Source of the DNA: Actinomyces trachealis
Lineage (GTDB): Bacteria; Actinomycetota; Actinomycetes; Actinomycetales; Actinomycetaceae
Assembly (NCBI RefSeq): GCF_015711475.1
Contig: NZ_CP065027.1
Coordinates: 1,054,001-1,118,000 of the forward strand
Direction: 5' to 3'
DNA length: 64,000 bases
Shown: positions 32,843-41,685 of the stretch, one piece after another
Position numbering within the stretch: the first letter of the stretch is position 1
Layout: each line of letters begins with the position of its first letter
The notes under the pieces: generated by a model
What the model was told of the DNA's origin: nothing
What the model saw: the letters and a program-made list of their open reading frames with translations, nothing else
The model's database searches: none
Program-made: the position numbers and the translations under genes

Positions 32843-33748
32843 TCACAGGTCGCGGGAGTCCACCGAGAAGGTGTCGCACTGGGCTAAGCTGCCCTGCTTC
32901 ATACCTGTGGTGAACCAACGCACGCGTTGTTCTGAGGAGCCATGGGTCCAGGAGTCGGCGTCGATCCGGCCGCTGGAGCGCTGCTGGATGTGGTCATCGC
33001 CGACGGCGGCTGCCGCATCCAGGGCGGTCTGGATCTCCTGCGGGCTGGGCTTGACCAGGAAGGGCTCACCGGTTTCCGCGTCCGGGGTGGAGGAAGCGTA
33101 GTGCACCCACACTCCGGCGTAGCAGTCCGCTTGCAACTCGGTGCGTACCGAGTCCGAGTCGGCGCCGCTGCGGGAGCGGTTGGTTCGGCTCATGACTCCG
33201 AGCTGGTTCTGGATGTGGTGGCCGAACTCGTGGGCCACGATGTACTCCTCGGCCAGCGGCGAGTCCTTGGCCCCCAGAGTGCCTTCCATCTGGGAGAAGA
33301 AGCTCATGTCCAGGTAGACCGTGGAATCGGCCGGGCAGTAGAAGGGGCCCACCGCCGCAGAGGCGTTGCCGCAGGCGCTGCGCACGTGGGAGCCGTCCCA
33401 CAGGATGAAGGCGGGCTTCTGGTAGGTGGTGCCACCCTGACTGGGCAGCTGCTCGCTCCAGACAGCGTCCAGTGACTCGGCGGTGGCAACCATGCGGCAC
33501 TGGGTGTACTTGTTCGCAGCGGCACCGGTGGTGCACATGGAGGTGTCCACGCCGGAGGTGGTCTGTTGGCTGCCCTGCTGGGTGGCCCCAGAGACCAGAC
33601 CTGTCAGGTCCACGCCGGTCATCTGGGAAAGGACCATGGCAGCGATAACCATGAGAACTGAGCCGCCGCCGATCACGGCGCCGCGTCCACCGGTGGAGCG
33701 AGTGCGCACCCGGCTAGGATCAAGCTGAACGTTGTTGTTGAAGGACAT
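32843..33748 (-). CDS. Neutral zinc metallopeptidase (YpfJ family)
   Basis: A 301-aa membrane-anchored putative peptidase. Residues 1-25 are polar and cytoplasmic, one membrane helix covers about 25-45, and the rest faces outside. The zinc motif 'VAHEFGHHIQ' (HExxH, about residue 172) and the downstream 'ELQADCYAGVW' carrying the third ligand glutamate are intact. Other family marks are 'AFILWDGSHVRSACGNAS' and 'PFYCPADSTVYLD'. The cysteine pair in those blocks probably forms a disulfide. Substrates of this family are unknown. It is divergent from pyrD. Confidence 0.9.
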   Translation of the reverse strand: MSFNNNVQLDPSRVRTRSTGGRGAVIGGGSVLMVIAAMVLSQMTGVDLTGLVSGATQQGSQQTTSGVDTSMCTTGAAANKYTQCRMVATAESLDAVWSEQLPSQGGTTYQKPAFILWDGSHVRSACGNASAAVGPFYCPADSTVYLDMSFFSQMEGTLGAKDSPLAEEYIVAHEFGHHIQNQLGVMSRTNRSRSGADSDSVRTELQADCYAGVWVHYASSTPDAETGEPFLVKPSPQEIQTALDAAAAVGDDHIQQRSSGRIDADSWTHGSSEQRVRWFTTGMKQGSLAQCDTFSVDSRDL

Positions 33749-33896
33749 TGGGAACCTCTGGGAGGAGTCGTGGTGCCTGGCGGCAGTGGCGGCCTTTGTG
33801 CCGTTGGCAGCTCGTGTCGGGGTAACGGCCTCAATACCTAAGCGTAGTCGCTAGGAGAGGGCGCAAGAGTCATCCCCTCCAGGTAACGTGTAGCGT

Positions 33897-34940
33897 GTGA
33901 TCTACGACCTGGTGTACAAAACCGTCTTCTCGCGCATCGACCCTGAGGTGATCCACGACATCGCCATGACTGGGATCGAGGTGGCCTCCAAGGTACCTCT
34001 CGCACGAGACGTGCTGCGCCAGGCCTGCGGTCGCCGCCCGGACTTCCCAATCCCCTCCGCTAACCAAGGTGGTCCTTTTGCCCGCCCCGTGCCCGGCATC
34101 CTGGGCCTAGCTGCCGGAATGGACAAGGAGGGTAGCGCGGTTGTGGGCATGGACATGCTCGGCTTCGGTTTCGTGGAGGTCGGCACGTTCACCGCCCAAG
34201 CCCAGCCTGGCAATAACAAGCCCCGCATGTGGCGCTATCCGCGTACACGTGCCATCCGCAACCGCATGGGATTCAATAACTCCGGAGCTGACGCCGCCGC
34301 TGAGCGCCTGCGCTCCCTGCGCTCCACCAAGCGCGGGCGCTCCATCGTGGTCGGTGCTAACATCGGCAAAACCAAGGTGACTCCGCTTGAGGACGCGGTG
34401 GCGGACTATGAGTACTCCGCCTCCAAGGTAGCCCGTTGGGTGGACTACCTGGTGGTCAACGTCTCTAGCCCCAACACCCCGGGTCTGCGCAGCCTGCAGA
34501 GCGTGGAGGCCCTGCGCCCCATTCTGCGTGCCGTCCGTTCCGCCGCGGATACCGCCGCGCACCGGCACGTGCCACTGCTGGTCAAGATTGCCCCGGACCT
34601 CGCCGATGAGGACATCGACGCCGTCGCCGACCTCGTGCTCGACATGGGCCTGGACGGCGTGGTCGCCACGAACACGACCATCGACCACGATCTCGGTGAG
34701 GGCGGGCTCTCTGGCGCCCCGCTGCTGCCACGTTCGCTTGAGGTGGTACGCCGACTGCGCCACCAGCTGGGGGAGGGCCCCACCATTATCGGCGTCGGCG
34801 GCATCTCCTCTATCCTGGACGCCGAACTCATGCTCGACGCCGGGGCGGACTTGCTGCAGGCTTACACCGCTTTCATCTACAACGGCCCCGCCTGGCCTGG
34901 ACGCATAAACCGTGCCTTGGCCCGCGTTCGCCGTCGCTGA
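33897..34940 (+). CDS. pyrD: Dihydroorotate dehydrogenase (quinone), class 2
   Basis: Membrane-associated flavoenzyme oxidising dihydroorotate to orotate in pyrimidine synthesis, passing electrons to quinone. The N-terminal helical extension (residues about 1-35) that docks to the membrane is present, which together with 'GMDKEGSAVVGMDMLGFGFVE' and the catalytic-base serine region 'VVNVSSPNTPGLRSLQ' marks class 2. FMN-binding 'GVGGISSILDAELMLDAGAD' and 'LLQAYTAFIYNGP' lie near the C-terminus. GTG start with only a weak ribosome site. It stands alone, with no other pyr genes nearby. 347 aa, of normal length. Confidence 0.95.
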   Translation: MIYDLVYKTVFSRIDPEVIHDIAMTGIEVASKVPLARDVLRQACGRRPDFPIPSANQGGPFARPVPGILGLAAGMDKEGSAVVGMDMLGFGFVEVGTFTAQAQPGNNKPRMWRYPRTRAIRNRMGFNNSGADAAAERLRSLRSTKRGRSIVVGANIGKTKVTPLEDAVADYEYSASKVARWVDYLVVNVSSPNTPGLRSLQSVEALRPILRAVRSAADTAAHRHVPLLVKIAPDLADEDIDAVADLVLDMGLDGVVATNTTIDHDLGEGGLSGAPLLPRSLEVVRRLRHQLGEGPTIIGVGGISSILDAELMLDAGADLLQAYTAFIYNGPAWPGRINRALARVRRR

Positions 34941-35014
34941 CTGCCACGACACCTTAGGTCACGAGGAACGGCAGAACCGCGCCTCTCAGCGGGGCGGTGG
35001 GGGAGCTAACGGCC

Positions 35015-35623
35015 TCAACAGGGCCGCGTCTTGGGGGACCGGGAGTGGTTCGGGTTCCGCTCAACCACATCACCCAGGGCAGCGTCTATAGCTTCCATCA
35101 CCTGCGCGCCCAGCGTCACCCCACAGGCCTTGACGTTCTCCTCCAGTTGCTCTGGCCGGGAGGCCCCCAGGATCGCCGTCGAGATGAAGTCATGCTGCAG
35201 CACCCACGCTACCGCCAGTTGTGCCAGGCTCAAACCGGCCTCCTGGGCCACCGGCACTAGGCGCTGGACCGCAGTCAGCACAGCGTTGATCGACTCCATG
35301 ATGTGCTTGCGGGACAGTCCACAGTCGTTGGGGCCCATCGGTCCGGTGGGCCAGTAGACCTTGGTGAGGAGCTCCAGGGACTCTCAGCGCTGCCCGGCCA
35401 GAGCCTTTCCTAACACGGACTTTGCCGCCGTGTTTGCGTACACGTCCGCAGTGCCAAAGGCGGTGATACCCAGATCCAGGGCCTTGTGTACGCAACGGGT
35501 GGCGGTCTCCGCCTCTACCTGTGAGCCGTGGGTCAGCCAGTTGCCGTAGGCGACCTCAGAGACTTTCAGACCAGACGAGCCAAGATAGGGGTGAGCGACC
35601 ATGCGCTCAGGGTAGAACGCCAA
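35015..35623 (-). pseudogene. Aldo/keto reductase, broken by nonsense mutation and deletion
   Basis: Reads as a potassium-channel-beta-like aldo/keto reductase: 'YLGSSGLKVSEVAYGNWLTHG' split at normal positions, then 'TADVYANTAAKSVLGKALAG'. At about codon 80 there is an in-frame TGA (35384-35386) where relatives have arginine. The same frame continues sensibly with 'ESLELLTKVYWPTGPMG' and 'GLSRKHIMESI'. It then jumps straight to the C-terminus (VQRLVPVAQEAGLSLAQLAV ... ILGASRPEQLEENV). About 140-150 codons that normally hold the catalytic lysine and histidine and the barrel core are gone. Two independent lesions make this a pseudogene. Confidence 0.85.
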
Positions 35624-35654
35624 CCGCCGCCAGGGGAGGAACAGAACGGTTTAA

Positions 35655-36269
35655 TCAGTTGGGGTACTCGCCTCGCGCCACCATGGCCTTGGGAGAGCGC
35701 CAGCGGCGCAGGTTGAAGCAGCGCGCGAAGGTGTACCAGAACACAGAGCCTTGAGCCCGCACTTTGTCCCTCCCAAACTTTTCAAAGAGCTTGGAGCGCA
35801 GGCGAAAGTAGCACCAGGTGGCATCCAGTATCGCCGCAATGAAGATCAGGTACATGGACAGGAGCACGAACACGTTTAAGGCCCCGGCCTGCTTCACGAA
35901 GGACAGCGCCAGGCTGCCCGCCAGCAGGAGGAAAGAGGCAGGCACAAAGATCTCCCCGATGGAGTAGCGAGCATCGATGTAGTCACGCATGTAACGCTTG
36001 ATGGGGCCGCGATCCTTGGCGGGGTAATGCCGCTCATCACCGGTTTGCAGGGCATCCTGCTGCTGACGCCAGGCGGCGTCGCGCTTCTCACGGGCGGACC
36101 GCTTGGCGGCCTTACGGTCAGCAGGCACCACGGGGCGCAGGCCCGCGGCCTCGGCGTCACGCCGCTTGGGTGTGGGGCGGCCCTTGCCGCCTGACTTGGA
36201 GGCGGTGTCCTTCACAGGGGAGGACATCTTTGCAGTGCCTTCGGTGGATTCACGCTTGAACCAGCTCAC
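35655..36269 (-). CDS. DUF3043 membrane protein
   Basis: Actinobacteria-specific protein of unknown function. Recognised by 'GGKGRPTPKRRDAEAAG' (about residues 27-43 from the chosen start), the basic stretch 'KRSAREKRDAAWRQQQDAL', 'PIKRYMRDYIDARYSIGE', and two membrane helices (about 120-140 and 145-168) followed by a basic tail. I use the GTG at 36269, giving MSWFKRE, because most relatives start with a similar short aromatic/basic segment before the proline-lysine region. A longer frame to 36317 and a shorter ATG start at 36227 are possible. It is divergent from the M20 peptidase; the two starts are about 40 bases apart. Confidence 0.82.
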   Translation of the reverse strand: MSWFKRESTEGTAKMSSPVKDTASKSGGKGRPTPKRRDAEAAGLRPVVPADRKAAKRSAREKRDAAWRQQQDALQTGDERHYPAKDRGPIKRYMRDYIDARYSIGEIFVPASFLLLAGSLALSFVKQAGALNVFVLLSMYLIFIAAILDATWCYFRLRSKLFEKFGRDKVRAQGSVFWYTFARCFNLRRWRSPKAMVARGEYPN

Positions 36270-36309
36270 CGGGCGAGTGTAAGGCCTGTGGCGCGCTACC
36301 CTGAAAAGC

Positions 36310-37701
36310 ATGATCACCGCCGCCTCCGTGCGTAATACCGTTCATGACCGCTTTCCCAACATCGTTGCAGACCTGACCGGGCTGGTGGCTATCCCATCTG
36401 TCTCCGCCTCCAGCCATGACCAGGTGCAGGTATCCCGCTCCGCCGAGCACGTGGCTAGCCTGCTGCGCGACTCTGGCCTGGAGGCCGAGGTGCTCAGCGT
36501 CCCCGGCCCCGACGGCGTCCCCGGCCGTCCAGCGGTGCTGGCCCACCGTAAGGGAGCCCCCGGTGCGCCCCGCGTCCTCCTGTATGCCCACCACGACGTC
36601 CAGCCCGTCGGTGACCCCTCCAAGTGGCAGCAGGCCGACCCCTTCGTGGCCGTGCAGCGTGGTGAGCGTCTCTACGGTCGTGGTACCTCCGACGACGGCG
36701 CTGGCGTTATCACCCACGTGCACGCTCTGCGGATTCTGGATGAGTTGTGCGACGGCGAGTTGCCCTGCTCCGTTACTGTCTTCATCGAAGGTGAGGAGGA
36801 GGTCGGTTCCCCCTCCTTTGAGAACTTTCTCCACACCCACCGTGAGCGCCTAGCCTCCGACGTCATCATTGTGGCTGACTCCTCCAACTGGAAAGTCGGC
36901 GTGCCCGCCCTGACCACCTCTCTGCGCGGCGTGATCCAGGTGGACGTGCGCCTAGACACCCTGGATCACGCGCTGCACTCCGGCCAGTATGGCGGCCCTG
37001 TCCTGGACGCTGTCACCTGCATGTGCCGCCTGATCGCCACCCTGCACGACGAGGCCGGTGACGTCACCGTCCCCGGCCTGGTTTCTCACTCCCAGGCGTC
37101 ACCTGGCTTCCCCGAGTACCCGGAGGCTGACTTCCGCACTGACGCTGGTGTGCTTGACGGCGTGCAGCTTGTGGGCACAGGTGATCTGACCGCTCGCCTG
37201 TGGACCAAGCCCACGATCACGGTGATCGGCATGGATGTGACTCCGCTGAGCCTGGCAGGCAATGTCTTGGCTCCCACCTGCACCGCCCGTATCTCCATGC
37301 GTATCGCCCCCGGTGAGGACCCCCAGGCCGCCCTGGAGGCCCTCACCAAACACCTGGAGGCCAATACGCCCTTCGGCGCCCGGATCACTGTCAACGCCGG
37401 TGAGGCCGGACCTGCTTTCGATGGCTCTGCCGACAGCCCCGCTGGGCAGGCCGCGCACTGGGCCCTAGCGGAAGCCTTCGGCACCGATTGCGTGGAGATC
37501 GGCCAGGGCGGTTCGATCCCCTTCATCTCCACCTTGAAGGAGGTCTTCCCGCAGGCCGAGGTACTGGTGACCGGCATGGAGGACCCTGACACCCGTGCCC
37601 ACAGCGAGGACGAGTCCATGCACCTGGGTGACCTGGAGCGGGTGGTCGTCGGCGAGACCCTACTGCTGGCCCGCCTGGGCGGCGCCATCGCCGCCGAGTG
37701 A
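36310..37701 (+). CDS. M20 family dipeptidase
   Basis: Cytoplasmic di-zinc peptidase of the M20 family (CNDP/PepV-like). Metal ligands are in 'LLYAHHDVQPVG' (about residues 94-105) and 'YGRGTSDDGAG'; the catalytic glutamate and next ligand are in 'FIEGEEEVGSP' (about residue 160), with 'IVADSSNWKVGVPAL' and the late histidine in 'TRAHSEDESMHLGDL'. The dimerisation (lid) domain lies between. At 463 aa it matches actinobacterial dipeptidases. It is coupled by GTGA to the glycerate-kinase-like gene. Confidence 0.9.
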   Translation: MITAASVRNTVHDRFPNIVADLTGLVAIPSVSASSHDQVQVSRSAEHVASLLRDSGLEAEVLSVPGPDGVPGRPAVLAHRKGAPGAPRVLLYAHHDVQPVGDPSKWQQADPFVAVQRGERLYGRGTSDDGAGVITHVHALRILDELCDGELPCSVTVFIEGEEEVGSPSFENFLHTHRERLASDVIIVADSSNWKVGVPALTTSLRGVIQVDVRLDTLDHALHSGQYGGPVLDAVTCMCRLIATLHDEAGDVTVPGLVSHSQASPGFPEYPEADFRTDAGVLDGVQLVGTGDLTARLWTKPTITVIGMDVTPLSLAGNVLAPTCTARISMRIAPGEDPQAALEALTKHLEANTPFGARITVNAGEAGPAFDGSADSPAGQAAHWALAEAFGTDCVEIGQGGSIPFISTLKEVFPQAEVLVTGMEDPDTRAHSEDESMHLGDLERVVVGETLLLARLGGAIAAE

Positions 37702-38906
37702 GGATTCTGCTGGCCCCAGGGGCGCTGTGGCCAGAGCCTGGCGGCACGCCCTTGGCAGGCTCCAAAAGTGGTCTGCATGCCAGCGCTGTGGCCAATGCCT
37801 TGGCGGAGGGCTGGCGCACTGTCAGGCCTACTGACGAACTCACCGTCATGCCTCTGGGTGACGGCGCCCCCGGCACCGCCGCCACCCTGCCGGGCTGGCT
37901 GGTGGCCGAGCGCGTGCAACTGCGCGCCGCCGATCCTCTGGGTAGGCAACGGGAGGTGGATCTGCTGCGCCTGACCGCACCTGCCCCCGACGACCTGAGT
38001 GTGCTCACGGACCCGTCTAGCGGCGGTGAGACACGCACCTGGTACCTGGATGCCGCTGCCTTGACGCTCCTGCCAGAAGACCGTACCGAGGCCGGGCGCC
38101 AGGCCCGTGAGGGCTCAACTCGGGGGCTCGGACTGCTTTTGGCTGCGGCCCTGGAATGCGTGGGGGAGGGCGGCACACTGATCGTCGGCCTGACTCGCAC
38201 CGCAGTGCACGACGGCGGCGCTGGGCTGCTGGACGCCTTGGGGGGCCTGGCGGCAGCCCGTGATCGCTTGCGACCCTACGCCGTCGTCCTAGCGTTGGCT
38301 GACGAGTTGGCATTAGGTGGGCTGAGCGGTGCAGGAGCAGGCCTGCCACAGATCACCGACCTGGATGAGGGGGAGGCGCAGAGTGTCGACCAGCGGGCCT
38401 GCGCTGTGGCTGGGGCGCTAATGCGCGCTGCCAAGCGGGAAGACTCTAGGCTCCTGCCGGTGCTGGGGCAGGGGCCGGTGACCTTATCCATGACCTCTTG
38501 GGGTACTGGCGCCGCCGGTGGTGTGGCTTTGGCGCTACGCCTAGCGGGGGCTACAGCTGCCCCCGGTGCCAGGGTCTTTGGCTGGTTGAGCGGGGTGGTT
38601 CCGGCCGCTCGCAGCCAGGACCTGTGCGTGACTGCTGCTGGCAGCCTCTACACCCTGGCTGGGGCGGCCACCTGTGTCTTGGTGGGTGAGCAGGCGCTAA
38701 AGCAGGCGGTGCCTTGTGCACTGGTGGCGGGGCGTTGCCGGGCACCGCGTGCGGAGTTGGCGGAGGCTGGGATCGGCAGCACCTACGAGTTGGAGGCCCT
38801 GGCTGACGGTGGCGGGCAGCAGCCCTGGGAGGAGCTTGGCACCACAGAACTAGTACGGCGGCTGCGAGTCTTGGGGGAGCGTCTGGCACGCAGCTGGTCG
38901 CGCTGA
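37698..38906 (+). CDS. Glycerate kinase-like protein (divergent)
   Basis: A 402-aa protein resembling the GlxK/GarK glycerate kinase fold: the start 'MRILLAPGALWPEPGGTPLAG' corresponds to the usual 'APDSFKGSLSA' region, 'GEGGTLIVGLTRTAVHDGGA' to 'GIGGSATNDGGAG', and 'SWGTGAAGGVALALRLAGA' to 'GSGAAGG'. The GGSxTND signature is degenerate (GLTRTAVHD), so activity towards glycerate is uncertain. The GTG start overlaps the M20 peptidase stop. Another actinobacterial kinase-like role is possible. Confidence 0.6.
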   Translation: MRILLAPGALWPEPGGTPLAGSKSGLHASAVANALAEGWRTVRPTDELTVMPLGDGAPGTAATLPGWLVAERVQLRAADPLGRQREVDLLRLTAPAPDDLSVLTDPSSGGETRTWYLDAAALTLLPEDRTEAGRQAREGSTRGLGLLLAAALECVGEGGTLIVGLTRTAVHDGGAGLLDALGGLAAARDRLRPYAVVLALADELALGGLSGAGAGLPQITDLDEGEAQSVDQRACAVAGALMRAAKREDSRLLPVLGQGPVTLSMTSWGTGAAGGVALALRLAGATAAPGARVFGWLSGVVPAARSQDLCVTAAGSLYTLAGAATCVLVGEQALKQAVPCALVAGRCRAPRAELAEAGIGSTYELEALADGGGQQPWEELGTTELVRRLRVLGERLARSWSR

Positions 38907-38922
38907 GGGCTGTAGCGGAGGG

Positions 38923-39933
38923 TCAGTCCCGTGGGGCGATGGTGGTGGAGCCGCGCACGATCAGGTCTGGGCTGAAGAAAAGTTCCGTGTCCTCTACCTT
39001 GTCTCCACTGATCTGCGCCATGAGGCAAGCGACCGCCGCGCGCGAGATCGCGTCCACGGGCTGACGCAGCGTGGTCAGCGGCGGATTCATCATCGGGATC
39101 AGGGGTGAGTCGTCATAGCCGATCACGGAGATGTCCTCCGGCACGGACAGACCCCGGGAGCGGGCCCCCTGGATCATGCCCAGGGCCAGTACGTCAGAGC
39201 CGCACACGATGCCAGTGCAACCTGCGTCCAGCAGCTGGTGGGCGGCGCTGACTCCTGACTCGTAGGTGAACAGGCTCTCTACGGTACGCAGTGGCTCGTC
39301 GGGCAGCAGGTTGTGCATGGTGCGGGTGTATCCTTCCAGCTTGCGTTTGGCTGGGACCATCCGGTTGGCCCCCATGGCCAGGCCGATACGCCGGTGGCCC
39401 AGGGAGAATAGGTACCGCACCCCCATGCTGGCGGCAGCGGCGTCGTCGGTGGTGAAGCTGGGGGAGCGCAGGCCAGCGGTGTTGCCGTTGACGGTGACGA
39501 TCGGTATGCCCCGCTCGCGCAGGCGCTCGTAGCGGGTCAGGTCCGCGGTGGTGTCCGCGTGGCGGCCTGAGACGAAGATGATGCCGGCTACCCCACGGTC
39601 CACCAGCATGGCAATGTACTCGTCCTCACTGGTGCCGCCGGGGGCTTGGGTGCATAGCAGGGGGGTGTGGCCGTTAGAGGCCAGAATCTGCTCGATCTGC
39701 TGCGCATACATCGGGAAGATCGGGTTGGACAGCTCAGGGACTATCAGACCGACCAGCCCACGGGGGGATTGCAGGTTCTCGGGTCGTTCGTATCCCAGCA
39801 GGTCCAGTGCCACGAAAACCTGGCGACGCGTCGCGTCAGCGACGTTTGACTTGCCGTTCAGTACCCGCGAGACAGTGGCGGTGGAGACCCCGGCTTGTTC
39901 GGCAATGTCGGACAGCGTGATCCGCTGAGGCAT
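38923..39933 (-). CDS. LacI family transcriptional regulator
   Basis: A 336-aa repressor. The helix-turn-helix and hinge are 'TLSDIAEQAGVSTATVSRVL' followed by 'NGKSNVADATRRQV' (about residues 4-40). A periplasmic-binding-protein-like effector domain follows (VGLIVPELSNPIFPMYAQQI; 'GIVCGSDVLALGMIQGARSRG'; 'VIGYDDSPLIPMMNPPLTT'). I choose the ATG at 39931-39933, which has GGAGGA six bases upstream; the frame is open further to 40002. No sugar-transport genes are adjacent, so its regulon lies elsewhere or it only regulates itself through the palindromes upstream. Confidence 0.9.
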   Translation of the reverse strand: MPQRITLSDIAEQAGVSTATVSRVLNGKSNVADATRRQVFVALDLLGYERPENLQSPRGLVGLIVPELSNPIFPMYAQQIEQILASNGHTPLLCTQAPGGTSEDEYIAMLVDRGVAGIIFVSGRHADTTADLTRYERLRERGIPIVTVNGNTAGLRSPSFTTDDAAAASMGVRYLFSLGHRRIGLAMGANRMVPAKRKLEGYTRTMHNLLPDEPLRTVESLFTYESGVSAAHQLLDAGCTGIVCGSDVLALGMIQGARSRGLSVPEDISVIGYDDSPLIPMMNPPLTTLRQPVDAISRAAVACLMAQISGDKVEDTELFFSPDLIVRGSTTIAPRD

Positions 39934-40270
39934 TAGATCCTCCCCAATTAAGATGTGCAGCTCGTGCCACCGGGGGAGTGGACTCACTCTCTGCCGCGCC
40001 AAGGTGCTGCCGAGCTAGGCGTTGAGACCTCCGAGTGGATACCCATAATGTAATGCTCTCTTGCAAGAACTGCAAAGGCCTGCGGGTGTGTTCTTGCAGA
40101 AACTACGGGTCAGATGGTTGACAAGTGTCTCCAGGTGCGGCCTAACCGCGAGATTGTGCGGCTGCTACATCATGGGCTGAGCCACTCCTTGCAGTGCTGA
40201 TTGAGGGCCTGCAAAGCGCCCCCGGTTTTGCGCAGGCGGTTCATACCTGCTGCTACGGTACCGTGGGCCC
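39934..40270. other. Divergent intergenic region lacI-type gene / dgt
   Basis: A 337-base stretch without a credible gene. It holds two related palindromic sites (listed separately). It also has a TTGACA (40118-40123) that could serve the rightward dgt gene, although no good -10 follows at 17 bases (CCTAAC). AT content is higher than in the flanking genes, as expected for regulatory DNA. Confidence 0.5.
40059..40101. promoter_or_regulatory. Candidate paired repressor operators
   Basis: TCTTGCAAGA (40059-40068) is a perfect 10-base palindrome, and TCTTGCAGAA (40092-40101) is a near copy. Their centres are 33 bases apart, about three helical turns. The LacI-type gene reads away to the left and dgt to the right. 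Central GC rather than the common CG makes LacI-family binding plausible but not certain. Confidence 0.4.
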
Positions 40271-41623
40271 ATGCCCGACTCCCTCGAACCGGCAGCAGCA
40301 CAGTTCTTCCTCCACCCAGACTCAAACCCTCTGGAGCAGCTCGCCAACGAGCCAGCAGACGGGCTGAGCGGCTACGGTCCAAGCGACGTCGCCCGCTTTG
40401 TGGGGGAGCCGCCCAAGTCCGTGCGCCGCACCCCCTTCGAGCGGGACCGTGCCCGCGTCCTCTACTCCTCAGCCCTGCGGCGTCTCGGTGCCAAGACGCA
40501 GGTGCTCGGCCCCGGCGCCGACGACTTCGTACGCACCCGCCTTACCCACTCCCTAGAGGTCGCCCAGGTGGGTCGCGCCCTGGGACACGCCCTTGGCTGT
40601 GACCCAGACGTCGTGGACACGGCCTGTCTGTCCCACGACCTGGGCCACCCGCCTTTCGGACACAACGGTGAGAAGGCCCTGGACGCCCTCAGCCAGGACG
40701 TCGGCGGCTTTGAGGGCAACGCGCAAACTTTCCGCCTCCTCACCCGTCTGGAGCCTAAGACTCTGGACTGCCAAGGCCGCTCCGTGGGCTTGAACCTCAC
40801 GCGCGCCAGCCTGGACGCCGTCTGCAAGTACCCCTGGCAGCGCAGGCAAGGCCCCGGAGGACCAGCGGGCAAGAGTGCCCGCAAGTTCTCCGTCTACGGC
40901 GACGACGCCGAGGTCTTCACCTGGATGCGCAGGGGCGCCCCCTGGGGCCGCCCCTGCGTAGAAGCCCAGATCATGGACTTCTCCGATGACGTCGGCTACT
41001 CCGTGCACGACGTTGAGGATGCCATCGCCCTAGGCCGTATGGACCCCGCCGCCTTGACCCAGGACCGGGAGATCGAAGAACTCCTGGACGCCGTGGAGGG
41101 CTGGTATAAGCCCTCACTCAGCCGTGACGAGCTGGGTGCCGCCTGGGAACGGCTCCTGGCCGCCCCCTCCTGGATTAGCAGCTTTGACGGCTCCCTGGCG
41201 GCACAGGCCGGGCTCAAGAATCTCACCAGCCAGGTGATCGGGCGTTTCGTCTCTGCTGTGTCCACCGCTACCCGGCAAGTCTTTGGGGACGGCCCGCTGA
41301 CCCGCTACGAGGCCGAACTCGTGATCCCAGAGGAGACCGCCGCTGAGATCCTTGCGCTCAAGGGGGCCGCCGTACGCTACGTGATGGCGCCCCGCGAGCA
41401 CGAGCCCGTCTACCTGCGCCAGCGCACCCTCATATTTGACCTGTTTGCTGCTTTGCTGGAGGGGGGCGGCAAGAACCTCGACCCGATCTTCCGGTCGGCC
41501 TGGGACCAGGCTGATGATGACGCGGGGCGGCGGCGCGCGGTCATCGACCAGATTGCTTCCCTCACGGACACTTCGGCTCAGCAATGGCATGCCCGCCTGT
41601 GTGGGCTGTTCTCGCAGGTGTAA
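40271..41623 (+). CDS. dgt: Deoxyguanosinetriphosphate triphosphohydrolase-like protein
   Basis: HD-domain dNTPase that splits dNTP to nucleoside and triphosphate. The metal site is formed by 'RLTHSLEVAQVGRALGHAL' (first His) and 'TACLSHDLGHPPFGHNGE' (HD pair, about residues 119-136); the third region 'IMDFSDDVGYSVHDVEDAI' holds the last aspartate. Length 450 aa, typical of the actinobacterial dgt that precedes dnaG. The ATG is preceded by a weak site. The conserved dgt-dnaG pairing links dNTP control with replication priming. Confidence 0.92.
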   Translation: MPDSLEPAAAQFFLHPDSNPLEQLANEPADGLSGYGPSDVARFVGEPPKSVRRTPFERDRARVLYSSALRRLGAKTQVLGPGADDFVRTRLTHSLEVAQVGRALGHALGCDPDVVDTACLSHDLGHPPFGHNGEKALDALSQDVGGFEGNAQTFRLLTRLEPKTLDCQGRSVGLNLTRASLDAVCKYPWQRRQGPGGPAGKSARKFSVYGDDAEVFTWMRRGAPWGRPCVEAQIMDFSDDVGYSVHDVEDAIALGRMDPAALTQDREIEELLDAVEGWYKPSLSRDELGAAWERLLAAPSWISSFDGSLAAQAGLKNLTSQVIGRFVSAVSTATRQVFGDGPLTRYEAELVIPEETAAEILALKGAAVRYVMAPREHEPVYLRQRTLIFDLFAALLEGGGKNLDPIFRSAWDQADDDAGRRRAVIDQIASLTDTSAQQWHARLCGLFSQV

Positions 41624-41685
41624 GTGGCCTACACCGGTGTACCCGAGCGGCCAGAGGTGTCAGCGGCCTCGCATAATATGAGGCC

